From: Microglena sp. YARC
Taxonomy: Eukaryota; Chlorophyta; Chlorophyceae; Chlamydomonadales; Chlamydomonadaceae
Direction of reading: 5' to 3'
Length of the DNA: 64,000 nucleotides
Assembly (NCBI GenBank): GCA_022414725.1
Contig: CM039466.1
Span: 38,845,239-38,909,238, forward strand
How positions within the stretch are numbered: position 1 is the stretch's first letter; every line of letters starts with the position of its first letter. Below, one piece after another: positions 42,301 to 54,055 of the stretch. The notes under the pieces were generated by a model. That model had not been told where the DNA came from and did no database searches. It saw only the letters and a program-made list of their open reading frames with translations. The position numbers and the translations under genes were made by a program.

Positions 42301-45300
42301 GGTTGCTACATTTCTGGTTGCACCTTCTGGTTACACATTTCTGGTTGCACCTTCTGGTTGTACATTCTCTTCTGGTTGCATACCTTCTGGTTGTACATTT
42401 CTGGTTGCACCTGGTTGGGTTGCACCTTCTGGTTGTACATTTCTGGTTGCACCTTCTGGTTGTACATTTCTGGTTGCACCTTCTGGTTGTACATTTCTGG
42501 TTGCACCTTCTGGTTTGTACATTTCTGGTTGCACCCTTCTGGTTGTACATTTCTGGTTGCACCTTCTGGTTGTACATTTCTGGTTGCACCTTCTGGTTGT
42601 ACATTTCTGGTTGCACCTTCTGGTTGTACATTTCTGGTTGCACCTTCTGGTTGTACATTTCTGGTTGCACCTTCTGGTTGTACATTTCTGGTTGCACCTT
42701 CTGGTTGTACACATTTCTGGTTGCACCTTCTGTTGTACATTTCTGGTTGCTGGTTGTACATTTCTGGTTGCACCTTCTGGTTGTACATTTCTGGTTGCAC
42801 CTTCTGGTTGTACATTTCTGGTTGCACCTTCTGGTTGTACATATTCTGGTTGCACCTTCTGGTTGTACATTTCTGGTTGCACCTTCTGGTTGTACATTTC
42901 TGGTTGCACCTTCTGGTTGTACATTTCTGGTTGCACCTTCTGGTTGTACATTTCTGGTTGGCACCCCTTCCTGGTTGTACATTTCTGGTTGCACCTTCTG
43001 GTTGTACATTTCTGGTTGCACCCTTCTGGTTGTACATTTCTGGTTGTACACCTTCTGGTTGTACATTTCTGGTTGCACCTTCTGGTTGTACATTTCTGGT
43101 TGCACACTTCTGGTTGTACATTTCTGGTTGCACCTTCTGGTTGTACATTTCTGGTTGCACCTTCTGGTTGTACATTTCTGGTTGCACCTTCTGGTTGTAC
43201 ATTTCTGAGTTGCACCTTCTGGTTGTACATTTCTGGTTGCACCTTCTGGTTGTACATTTCTGGTTGCACCTTCTGGTTGTACATTTCTGGTTGCACCTTC
43301 TGGTTGTACATTTCTGGTTGCACCTTTCTGGTTGTACATTTCTGGTTGCACCTTCTGGTTGTACATTTCTGGTTGCTCTGGTTGTACATTTCTGGTTGCA
43401 CCTTCTGGTTGTACATTTCTGGTTGCACCTTCTTGGTTGTACATTTCTGGTTGCACTTCTGGTTGTACATTTCTGGTTGCACCTTCTGGTTGTACATTTC
43501 TGGTTGCACCTTTTCTGGTTGTACATTTTCTGGTTGCACCTTCTGGTTGTTCACATTTCTGGTTGCACCTTCTGGTTGTACATTTCTGGTTGCACCTTCT
43601 GGTTGTACATTTCTGGTTGCACCTTCTGGTTGTACATTTCTGGTTGCACCTTCTGGTTTGTACATTTCTGGTTGCACCTTTACGGTCTTCTACCATTCTG
43701 GTTCATACATTTTTGTACATTTCTGTTTCATGGTCACCTTCTGGTGCACCTTCGTCGGTTGTATACATTGTTCTGGTTGCACGCTTTCTGGTTGTACATT
43801 CTCGAGTGGTTTGTACACCTTTCTGGTTGTACACATTTCTTGGTTGCACCTGTCTCTGGTTGTATTTCGGGTGGTGATGCACCTTCGTGGTTGTACATTC
43901 TGGTTTACACCCTCCTGGTGTGTTCAGTTGACTGTTATTGCTCACCTTGCAACTATCTGTACCATTTCATGTTGTACCTTCTGGTTTATTTCTGGAGCGT
44001 TCGCATCCTTCTGGTTGTAATTTTCTGGTTGATTTGGTTGTACTTCTGGTTTGTACTTATTTTTTCTGTTTTGTACAATTTCCATTTCTTCTGGTACGCA
44101 CCTCTCTCTGTTTGCTACATTTCTGGTTGCATACCTTCTGCTTGTAACATTTCTGGTTGCACCTTCCTGGTTGTTACATTTCTGGCTTGATTCCTTCCTG
44201 GTTGTACATTTCTTATGCACCTTCCTGGTTGTACATTCTCCCTTTGCACCTTGCTGTTGTACAATTTGAGTTGCACCTTCTGGTTGTTAACACCTTCTGG
44301 TTTGCACCCTTCTGGTCTGTACATTTCTGGTTGTATGCACTGCCTGGTTGTAACCTTCCTGGTTGCCACCCTTCTGGTTGTACATTTCTGGTTCACCTTC
44401 TGGTCTACTGTACATTTCTGTTTGCAACCTTTCGGTTTGTACACTGTTGCTTCTGGTTGTACATTTCCTGTTTCTTGCCAAGCCTTCTGGCTTGTACATT
44501 TCTTCTGGTTGCACCCTTCTCTGGTTGTACATTATCTGGTTGCTGCCACCTTCTGGTTGTTTCACATTTCTTGGCTTGCACTCTTCCTGGTTGTACATTT
44601 CTGGTTGTCAAACCTTCTAGGTTGTACTCTTGCATTTCTGTTGCACCTTCTGGTTGTACATTTTCTGGCACCTTCTGGTTGTACATTCTTCTGGTTGCAC
44701 CTCTGCGGTTGTACATTCTGGCTTTTGCACCTTCTGGTTTGTTTTCGGTACACCTTTGGTTGTACTTTCTGGTTGCACCTTCTGGTTGTACATTTCTGGT
44801 TGGGCACCTTCTGGTACATTTCATTTCTGCGTTGGCACCGGTTCTGGGTTTGCTACATTTCTGGTTGTACATTCTGTTGTACATTGTCTGGTGTAAGCAT
44901 TTCTGGTTGCCAGCCTTCTGGTTGTACTTTCTTTGACACCTCTGGTTGTACATTTCTGGCACCCTTCCTGTTCACATTTACAATTTCTTCGTGTTCCGCA
45001 TCCTGGTGTTGTACTGTTTCTGTTGTACATTTGGTTGCACCTTCCGTACAATCTTTGTTGCATTTCCTTCTCCTTCTGGTTTGTACATTTCTGGTTGCAC
45101 CTTCTTTTGTACATTTCTGGTGTGCAACCTTACTGGGTTGTAAATGTTCTCGGTTGCACCTTATCTGGTTGTTACATTTCTGGGTGCACCCTTCGGTTTT
45201 ACATTCTGGTTGCACCCTTCTGGTCTTTAACATTTCTTGGTTGCACCTTCTGTTGTGACATTTCTTCCTTGCACCTTCTGTTGTACATTTCTGCGTTGCA

Positions 45301-46627
45301 CCTTCTGTTTTTACATGTTTCCTGTGCATGTCGGGCGTGAGCAGTTTCTGGTTGCACCTTCTGGTGACATTTCTGGTGTTGTACATTTCTGGTTGCTAGC
45401 CTTCTGGTTGTACATTTGTCTGGGTTGCACCTTCTGGTTGTACATTTCTGGTTGTAAGGCGTTTGGTCACGTCTGGTTGGCCCTCTGTACATTTGCGCTG
45501 GTTTGCCCTGGCTGGTTGTGATTTCTGGTTGCACACTGTTGGTTGTTAACACGGTTGCATTCTGGTTGTAACCCATGCAACCTCTTTGTACATTATTCTG
45601 GTTGGGTGTCACATTTCGGGTGCACCTTTCCTGTACATTTCCTGGTTGCACTTCTGGTTGTTACTTCTTTGTCTGGTTCTGGTTGTACAGTTTCGGTTGC
45701 ACGTTCTATGGGTTGTACATTTTCTTCAACCTTCATGGTTGTACATTTCTGGTTGCTACCTTCTGAGTTGTACACTTTCTGCACTCTTTCTGGTTGCAAC
45801 CTTCTGGTTGTACATTCTGGTTTGCACCTCTGGTTGTACATTTCTGGTTTGCACCTTCTGGTTGTACATTTCCTGGTTGGCACCTTCTGGTTGTACCATT
45901 TATGGTTGCACCTTCTGGTTGGTACATTTCTGGTTGCAACCTTCTGGTGTACATTACTGTTGCACCTTCTGGTTGTACATTTTCTGGTTGCACCTTCTGG
46001 TTGTACATTCTGGTTTGCACCTTCTGGTTTGTAATTTCTGGTTGCCACCCTTCTGGTTGTTACATTTTCCTGGTTGCACCTTCTGGTTGTACATTTCTGG
46101 TTGCACCTTCTGGTTGTTACATTTCTGGTTGCAACGCTTCTGGTTGTACATTTCTGGTTGCACTTCTGGTTGTACATTTCTGGTTGCACCTTCTGGTTGT
46201 ACATTTCTGGTTGCACCCTTCTGGTTGTACATTTCTGGTTTGCCCCTTCCTGGTTGTATAAACATTTCGGTTGCTCCCTTCTGGTTTGTACATTTCTGGT
46301 TGCACGCTTCTGGTTGTACATTTCTGGTTTGCACTTCTGGTTGTACATTTCTGGTTGCACTTCTGGTTAGTTACATTCTGGTTGCACCTTCCGGTTGTAC
46401 ATTTCCTGGTTGCATCCTTCTGGTTCGTACATTTCTGGTTGCACCTTCTGGTTTGTACATTTCTGGTGTGCAACCTTACTGGGTTGTAAATTTCTCGGTT
46501 GCACCTTATCTGGTTGTTACATTTCTGGGTGCACCCTTCGGTTTTACATTCTGGTTGCACCCTTCTGGTCTTTAACATATCTTTGGTCGTTCACCCTTTG
46601 GTTGTACATTTCTTCCTTGCACCTTCT
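36306..46627 (+). repeat. 27-bp satellite array, about 380 units
   Basis: The unit is two related halves, TGGTTGCACCTTC (13 bp) and TGGTTGTACATTTC (14 bp). From 36306 to about 43680 units are almost invariant apart from one-base indels and occasional lost or doubled halves (for example 36306-36345, 41505-41530 and 41745-41765). From 43680 to the gap indels become dense. The flank word TCATGGTCAC (36264-36273) reappears once inside at 41957-41966. The 27-bp period is divisible by three and the unit lacks stops in most frames, giving kilobase-long frames on both strands; none is a credible gene. Confidence 0.95.
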
Positions 46628-47627
46628 NNNNNNNNNNNNNNNNNNNNNNNNNNNNNNNNNNNNNNNNNNNNNNNNNNNNNNNNNNNNNNNNNNNNNNNNN
46701 NNNNNNNNNNNNNNNNNNNNNNNNNNNNNNNNNNNNNNNNNNNNNNNNNNNNNNNNNNNNNNNNNNNNNNNNNNNNNNNNNNNNNNNNNNNNNNNNNNNN
46801 NNNNNNNNNNNNNNNNNNNNNNNNNNNNNNNNNNNNNNNNNNNNNNNNNNNNNNNNNNNNNNNNNNNNNNNNNNNNNNNNNNNNNNNNNNNNNNNNNNNN
46901 NNNNNNNNNNNNNNNNNNNNNNNNNNNNNNNNNNNNNNNNNNNNNNNNNNNNNNNNNNNNNNNNNNNNNNNNNNNNNNNNNNNNNNNNNNNNNNNNNNNN
47001 NNNNNNNNNNNNNNNNNNNNNNNNNNNNNNNNNNNNNNNNNNNNNNNNNNNNNNNNNNNNNNNNNNNNNNNNNNNNNNNNNNNNNNNNNNNNNNNNNNNN
47101 NNNNNNNNNNNNNNNNNNNNNNNNNNNNNNNNNNNNNNNNNNNNNNNNNNNNNNNNNNNNNNNNNNNNNNNNNNNNNNNNNNNNNNNNNNNNNNNNNNNN
47201 NNNNNNNNNNNNNNNNNNNNNNNNNNNNNNNNNNNNNNNNNNNNNNNNNNNNNNNNNNNNNNNNNNNNNNNNNNNNNNNNNNNNNNNNNNNNNNNNNNNN
47301 NNNNNNNNNNNNNNNNNNNNNNNNNNNNNNNNNNNNNNNNNNNNNNNNNNNNNNNNNNNNNNNNNNNNNNNNNNNNNNNNNNNNNNNNNNNNNNNNNNNN
47401 NNNNNNNNNNNNNNNNNNNNNNNNNNNNNNNNNNNNNNNNNNNNNNNNNNNNNNNNNNNNNNNNNNNNNNNNNNNNNNNNNNNNNNNNNNNNNNNNNNNN
47501 NNNNNNNNNNNNNNNNNNNNNNNNNNNNNNNNNNNNNNNNNNNNNNNNNNNNNNNNNNNNNNNNNNNNNNNNNNNNNNNNNNNNNNNNNNNNNNNNNNNN
47601 NNNNNNNNNNNNNNNNNNNNNNNNNNN
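46628..47627. other. Assembly gap of exactly 1000 N
   Basis: A round-number run of N splits the 27-bp satellite from a different, purine-rich repeat. The true length is unknown. Any reading frame drawn across it is meaningless. Confidence 0.99.
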
Positions 47628-47880
47628 GGAGGGAGATTGTGCGGGGAAGAGGGGAAGGAGGGGAGAGTCAGGAAAGAGAGGGAGGCATGTGTAGGAGGGC
47701 GAGAGAAAGAGAGGGGGAGGGGTGTGGTGTGTGGTGAGATGGGGTGAGAGGGGCAGGATATTGTGGGGAGGGAGGGGGGAAGAGAGGGGGACAGGGAAGA
47801 GAGGGGAGGGCATGGGTTTAGAAGGGGTGAGAAGGAGGGCGGGGGAGGAGGGGGGGGGGGGGGGAGGGGAGAAAGGGGGA
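47628..47880 (+). repeat. Purine-rich GGGAGAG tract
   Basis: About 250 bp of G/A-rich sequence (GGGGAGGAGGG, GAGAGGGGG words) with a G-run near 47851-47863. Confidence 0.85.
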
Positions 47881-49127
47881 TAAACTCACCCAGGCATCCA
47901 TCCATCCATCCTCCCTCCCTCATCCCTCCCTCCATCCTCCATCCACCCCCACAACGTCCAACTACTCACCCAGGCATCCACCCCATCCTCCCTCCCTCCA
48001 TTCTCCCTCCCTTTCATCCCTCCATCATCCACCCTCACAACGTATCCAACACCTACAACATACCAGGGCATCCCAAGTCCATCCGCTCCCTCCCTCTTCA
48101 TCCCCGAACCATCCCCCCACCACCCGCAACATCGTCTCAACTTACTCGACCAGAGCATCCACCCATCCCTCCCTCGCCTTCGTCCCTCCATCCATCCACC
48201 CCCACAACGGTCCAACTTACATACCCAGCATCCATTCATCCCCTCCCTCCCTCCATTCCCTCCCTCCACCCCTCCTTTCCAATCCACACCCAACAACGTC
48301 CAACTACTCACCCAGGCATCCACCATCCCTCCCTCCCTCCACCCTCCCTCCCTTCATCCCCATCATCCACCCCCAACAACGTCCAAACTACATACCCAGG
48401 CATCCAAATTCATCCCTCCCTTCCTCCCTCCATCCCTCCACCTCCTTCCATCACCCCACAACGTTCCAACTATCACCCAGGTCATCCACCATCCCTCCCC
48501 CACCCCTCCTTCCATCCACCCCCACAACGGTTCCAACTACTCACCCAGGCATCCACCCATCCCTCCTCCAACCCTCCTTTTCCCATCCACCCCCACAAAA
48601 CGTCCAACTACTCACCCAGGCATCCACCCATCCCTCCCTCCACCCCTGCCTATCCATCCACCCCCACCACAGTCCAACTAACTCACCCAGGCATCCAACC
48701 GCCATCCCTCCCTCCCTTCCTCCACCCCTCCTTCCATCCCACCCCCACAACGTCCAGACTACGTCACCCAGGCATCCACCGCATCCCTCCCTCCACCCTC
48801 TCTTCCATCCACCCCCACAACGTTCCAAATACTCACCCAGGCATCCACCATCCCTCACTCCCTCATCCCTCCTCCCCTTCATCTTCCATCCCATTCCACC
48901 CCCACAACGTCCAACTACATACCCAGGCATCCATTCATCCCTCCCTCCCCTCCCCTCCATCCTCCCTCCACCCCTCCTTCCATCCACCCCCACAACGCCA
49001 ACTATTCACCAGACATCCCTTTCATCCCTCCCTTCCTCCCTCCATACCAATCCGTCCCTTCATCCCTCCCTCCCTCCCATTCATCCCTCCTTCCAATCCA
49101 CCCCCACAACGTCAACTATTCACAGAG
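47881..49127 (+). repeat. CATCC-rich minisatellite
   Basis: Irregular units of about 60-110 bp contain CCACCCCCACAACGTCCAAC, TACTCACCCAGGCATCCA and CCATCCCTCCCTCC. Frequent one-base indels break the period, more so nearer the gap. Confidence 0.9.
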
Positions 49128-49322
49128 CGGGCGTACCGGCCAATTCCTCCTGGAAGGCATAAAGCTAGAACCGCCCCTAGGCGGTCCCCTACCCGTAGGG
49201 GTTAACACGCACGCACCTTTGGTGATGCTTGGAAGGGGGCGGTGCTCCAAGTCGGAGGCAGCTTTGATTTTAGCTGCCCTAAAGACGAGCAGTGGGCCCT
49301 CTGCTAACCCACCAAAGGAAAT
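49128..49322. other. Foreign-looking 195-bp island with two tight hairpins
   Basis: It interrupts the CATCC array and contains no CATCC. It holds two adjacent perfect hairpins, ACCGCCCCTAGGCGGT and CCCCTACCCGTAGGGG, followed by GTTAACACGCACGCACC. GGGCGGTGCTCC and TTTAGCTGCCCTAAAG words come later. GC-rich hairpins of this kind are common in algal organelle spacers, so an organelle insertion is one option. There is no open frame I would trust. Confidence 0.55.
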
Positions 49323-49655
49323 GCATCCCATTCATCCCTCCCACCCTTCATCCCTCCCTCATGCCCCCTCCCTCCCCATCCCATAAGGTTCAAACTACTT
49401 CACCCAGCATCCATCCCTCCCTCCCGTCCCTTCCTCCATCCCTCCCTCCCTCCATCCTCCATCCCTCCCTCCCTCCCTCCCTCCCTCGCGCCCTCCCTTC
49501 CTCATCCCTCCTCCCTTTCTCCCTCCCGCCCTCCCTTCCTCCATCCCTCCCTCCTCTCCTCATCGCCCTGCCTTCCTCCATCCTCCCTCCCTCACGCCCT
49601 GCCTTCCTCCATCCCTCCCTCCATCCTCCATCCATTCCACCCACAAGTTCCAACT
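49323..49655 (+). repeat. CCCTCCATCC simple repeat
   Basis: CCTCCCTCCATCC and CTCCCTCACGCCCTGCCTTC words, pyrimidine-rich. Confidence 0.88.
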
Positions 49656-51630
49656 ACTCATCCATTGCATCCGCAGCCTCACCATACTCTCCACATAAAT
49701 CCATACATGCATCCATCCATGCATACAAGCAAACATGCATGCATCATACCAGTCATGCATCCATCCCCACAAATTCCAATTACTCACCCATGCATCCACA
49801 GCCACACCATACACTCCACATGCATCCATCCATGCATACATGCATCAATCCCTACAACTTCCAACTACTCACCCATGCATCCGCAGCCAACCATACCTCA
49901 CATGCAGCATCCATCCATGCATACATCCATGGCATACATACATCCATGCATACATACTCCCCACAAAACTTCCAAACTACTCTCATGCATCCCAGCACAC
50001 CGATACACTCACATGCAGCCATCCATCATGCAGCCAATCCATGCATACATACATCCATGCATACATACATCCCCACAACTTCCAACTATCACCCATGCAT
50101 CGCAGCCAACATACACTCCACATGCAGCCCATCCATCCATGCAGATCCATGCATACATACGTCCCCACAACTTTTACTACTCATCCCATGCACCCGCAGC
50201 CACACCATACACTCCACATGCAGCCATCCATCCACATTCAGCATTCCATTACATCCATGCATACATAATTTACAACCCCACAACTTCCAACTATTCACCA
50301 TGCATCCGCAGCACACCATACACTCCACATTGCAGCCATCCATCCATGCAGCCATCCATGCATACATACATCCCCACAACTTCTAACTACTCACCCATGC
50401 ATCCGCAGCCACACCATACACTCCACATGCAGCATCCATCCATGCATACATTCATGCATACATACATCCATGCATACATACATCCCCACAACTTCCAACT
50501 ACTCACCCATGCATCAGCAGCCACACCATACACTCCACATGCAGCCATCCATCCATGCAGCCATCCATGCATACATACATCCCCACAACTTCTAACTACT
50601 CACCCAAGCACCCGCAGCCACACCATACACTCCACATGCAGCCATCCATCCATGCATACATTCATGCATACATACATCCATGCATACATACACCCCCACA
50701 ACTTCCAACTACTCACCCATGCATCCGCAGCCACACCATACACTCCACATGCAGCCATCCATCCATGCAGCCATCCATGCATACATACATCCCCACAACT
50801 TCCAACTACTCACCCATGCATCCGCAGCCACACCATACACTCCACATGCAGCCATCCATCCATGCATCACATCATGCATACACTACATACATCCATGCAT
50901 ACATACAACCCCACAACTTCCAACTATTCACCCATGCATCCGCAGCCACACCATACACTCCACATGCAGCCATCCATCCATGCAGCCATCCATGCATACA
51001 TACATCCCCACAACTTCTAACTACTCACCCATGCATCCGCAGCCACACCATACACTCCACATGCAGCCATCCATCCATGCATACATTCATGCATACATAC
51101 ATCCATGCATACATACATCCCCACAACTTCTAACTACTCACCCATGCATCCGCAGCCACACCATACACTCCACATGCAGCCATCCATCCATGCATACATT
51201 CATGCATACATACATCCATGCATACATACATCCCCACAACTTCCAACTACTCACCCATGCATCCGCAGCCACACCATACACTCCACATGCAGCCATCCAT
51301 GCATACATACGTCCCCACAACTTCTAACTACTCACCCATGCACCCGCAGCCACACCATACACTCCACATGCAGCCATCCATCCATGCATACATTCATGCA
51401 TACATACATCCATGCATACATACAACCCCACAACTTCCAACTACTCACCCATGCATCTGCAGCCACACCATACACTCCACATGCATCCATCCATTCATGC
51501 AGCCATCCATGGATCCATACATCCCCACAACTTCTTACTACTCACACATGCACCCGCAGCCACACCATACACTCCACATGCATCCATCTATGTATCAATC
51601 CGTCCTCCCCCATAATTCCAACTACCACTG
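49656..51630 (+). repeat. Minisatellite of about 115 bp (CATCCATGCATACATAC)
   Basis: Some 17 units contain CCACAACTTCCAACTACTCA, CCCATGCATCCGCAGCC, ACACCATACACTCCACATGC and CATCCATGCATACATACATC. The array is regular from about 50390 to 51500 and noisier towards the gap. A separate block with the same unit lies at 51985-52250. Confidence 0.92.
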
Positions 51631-51637
51631 CAGACAT

Positions 51638-51805
51638 GAGGGGGGGGGGGGGGGGGGGGGGGGGGTAGTATGGGCAGGGTTCAGCCCTTGGGGCATAGCC
51701 CTAACCCCTTTAGGGTAACCCTAAAGGGCTGAGGCGGGGGGTAGTATGGGGTAGGGGCCCACTTGCCAAGTATTAGGCAGCTAAAAGAGGGCTGCCTAAT
51801 ACTCG

Positions 51806-51838
<33 letters not shown>
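51638..51838. other. G-runs, head-to-head telomere-like palindrome and a perfect hairpin
   Basis: Two long G-runs (about 51641-51665 and 51809-51838) bracket CCCTTTAGGGTAACCCTAAAGGG (positions 51707-51729), a head-to-head telomere-like palindrome, and AGTATTAGGCAGC / GCTGCCTAATACT, a 13-bp perfect stem with a 9-nt loop (about 51769-51803). No coding. The flank 51840-51985 resembles 9300-9400. Confidence 0.7.
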
Positions 51839-51839
<1 letters not shown>

Positions 51840-51984
51840 CTTAGACACCCATTCTGCAGCCCGACAGCACCCTTATACACCCAGAATACACCTTACACCC
51901 AGTATACACCATACACCCAGAAAACATTATTTGAAGCAAAATAAAGGGTGCTAAAGACCCCAAATTTTGCCCATTTACCAATTT

Positions 51985-52255
51985 TGCAGTGAACTCACCC
52001 ATGCATCCACAGATACACCATACGCTCCACATGCATCCATCCATACATGCATACATCCATCCATACATGCATCCCCACAACTTCCAACTACTCACCAACG
52101 CATCCACAGATACACCATACACTCTACATGCATCCATACATGCATACATACATGCACCTATCCATGCATACATCCATCTATACATGCATCCCCACAACTT
52201 CCAACTACTCACCCATGCATCCACAGCCACACCATACATTCCACATGCAGCCAGC
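51985..52255 (+). repeat. Second block of the CATCCATGCATACATAC minisatellite
   Basis: Two to three more units of the 49656-51630 array (CCCATGCATCCACAGATACACC, ACTTCCAACTACTCACC), with CACAG where the main array has CGCAG. Confidence 0.9.
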
Positions 52256-52299
52256 AGGTGAAGAGCTTGAGAGAACCAAGGGCTGGAGGCGTAGCGAAA

Positions 52300-52660
52300 T
52301 AAACCGTCCGCAAACACCTGAAGTTTTTGGGGGTTAGGGTTTAGGGTTAAGGGTTGAAGGTTTAGAAATAACCTGTCGGAAAACACCTGAGGATTTGGGG
52401 TTCAGGGTTTAGAAATTACGAGTAAGCCAACACATGAAGTTTTTAGGGTTTAAGGTTCAAAAATAAACCTGTCGTCAAACACCTCAGAATTTCAAGGTTT
52501 AGGGTTTAGGGTTTAGAAATAACCTGTTAGCAAACACCTGAAGTTTTCAGGGTTTAGGGTTTAGGGTTAAGAAATAACCTGTTGGTAAACACCTGAAGTT
52601 TTTAGGGTTCAGGGTTTGGGGTTTAGAAATAACCTGTTGGCAAAAACCTGCACCAACAGA
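52300..52660 (+). repeat. TTTAGGG-bearing satellite of about 55 bp
   Basis: Six units read AGAAATAACCTGTTGGCAAA, CACCTGAAGTTTTTAGGG and TTTAGGGTTTAGG. The telomere-like words are part of each unit rather than a free telomere. The TTTAGGG form is the one typical of plants and many green algae. Confidence 0.85.
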
Positions 52661-53140
52661 TGCATCATTCCATCATCCATCAACCAAATGCCAAGCAATC
52701 ACCCCAGAGCCTTTTTTGGCGGAGCCCCCCCTCCTGAGGGACATGAGCCCCCCAGATTCACCCCCTTTGTCCATCCGACCGACCCGATCGACCGACCCAC
52801 GACCGAGACAAAGCCTGACACTTCAGCCATTTTTCTCATCACTAACTGGCTTCCGTCAGCCCCATCGTTGCCACCTGTCGTTCTGTTGCCAAAACACTCT
52901 ACCAATTTTCTGCGTCGACACTGCATAGGACTTTTTCTGATTCAGGTAGGGAGCTCCCTGGTAGCGATCAGGGGATTTGGTGTCTTACAAGATTGGGCTC
53001 CTGGTAGCGATTTGGGTGGGAGGGGGGGGGGAGGGGGGGGGGGGGGGGGGGGGGGCGGGGGCCGAGATTCAAGTCTCGTAGTTGCGTCCAAAACAGGGTC
53101 CCGTGTAGCGATCGCTACTGGTGGCGGAGAAAACAAAGCT
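52661..53140. other. No confident gene; G-run
   Basis: A 199-codon plus-strand frame (52616-53215) crosses this part but begins in satellite and passes through a G-run at 53020-53056. GGTAGCGATC occurs three times (52963, 52992 and 53104). I see no motif. Confidence 0.4.
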
Positions 53141-53430
53141 TTGAATCACAATAAGAAATCTCCCACCAAGAAACAGACACACAGTCAAACAAACACACAA
53201 GCAAAGAAACCATAAGGCCTGTTCAACCTGAAAAACAGTGCAACTGCTGTTGGGTCAGTCAAACAGTCAAGCAGTCAGACAAACACACAAGCAAATAAAG
53301 TACAAGGCCTGCACAATCTGAAACACAGTGCAACTGCTGTTGGGCCAGTCAAACAGTCAAACAAACACACAGGCAAAAACATAAGGCAAGTACAGTCTGA
53401 AACACAGCGCAACTGCAAAATTATTGAAGG
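53141..53430 (+). repeat. Three-unit repeat of about 104 bp
   Basis: Units carry CAGTCAAACAAACACACAAG, AAGGCCTG and AAACACAGTGCAACTGCTGT. Confidence 0.8.
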
Positions 53431-53529
53431 TCCAGGTATGAGCTAAGCACTACGAAGTTTTTTGAAACCCCAAATCTAAATCATTCGCTGAATGGCCATA
53501 AGAAAAGGAAGCAGTGTCTTTACTTAGCA

Positions 53530-54055
53530 CCATGGTTGTTTGCCCCAAAAAGTGAACACAAAAGACTCAACTTCAAGACACCATCTCTCCTTGAGATTGC
53601 GGCGCAATCGGACGTGGGAATGGTGCGTGGGTCTGCGTGTGTGCCCCAAAAAGCAAACACAAAAGACTCAACTTCAAAACACCATCTCTCCTTGTGATTG
53701 CAGCGCAGTGAGACATGAGAATGGTATATGGGTCTAAGTGTGTGCTTAAGTGTGTGCCCCAAAAAGTAAGCGCAAAAGGCTCAACTTCAAGACACCATCT
53801 CTCCTTGCCATTGCAGCGCAGTCAGACGTGAAAATTGTGTGTGGGTCTGAGTGTGGGCTTCAGTTTTAACCGCAAAATGCACATGCAAAAGGCTCAACTT
53901 CAAGACACCATCTCGCCTTGCCATTGCAGCGCAGTGAGACGTGAAAATTGTGTGTGGGTCTGAGTGTGGGCTTCAGTTTTAACCGCAAAATGCACATGCA
54001 AAAGGCTCAACTTCAAGACACCATCTCGCCTTGCAATTGCAGCTCAGTCAAACGT
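53530..54055 (+). repeat. Five-unit repeat of about 110-120 bp
   Basis: Units carry CTCAACTTCAAGACACCATC, TCTCCTTGCCATTGCAGCGC and GTGTGTGGGTCTGAGTGTG. Two units near 53800-54000 are nearly identical. ATTGCAGCGCAG could be an acceptor, so this may be another exon-derived array whose parent exon I cannot find. Confidence 0.82.

Noticed and set aside
36258..43696. Very long reading frames (up to 2466 codons) on both strands with 9-residue periods
   Set aside because: They are produced by the 27-bp satellite, which has no stops in most frames. Both strands are open at once, the frame hops at each indel, and there are no splice or start signals.
36306..46627. Regular short repeats reminiscent of a CRISPR array
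   Set aside because: Units are directly adjacent with no unique spacers, there are no cas genes, and the context is eukaryotic.
46395..47935. Reading frames crossing the run of N
   Set aside because: The gap is of arbitrary length, so continuity is meaningless.
47763..51720. Pro/His/Ser-rich frames of 150-480 codons
   Set aside because: Low-complexity translations of CATCC and CATGCATACATC satellites, shifting frame with each indel.
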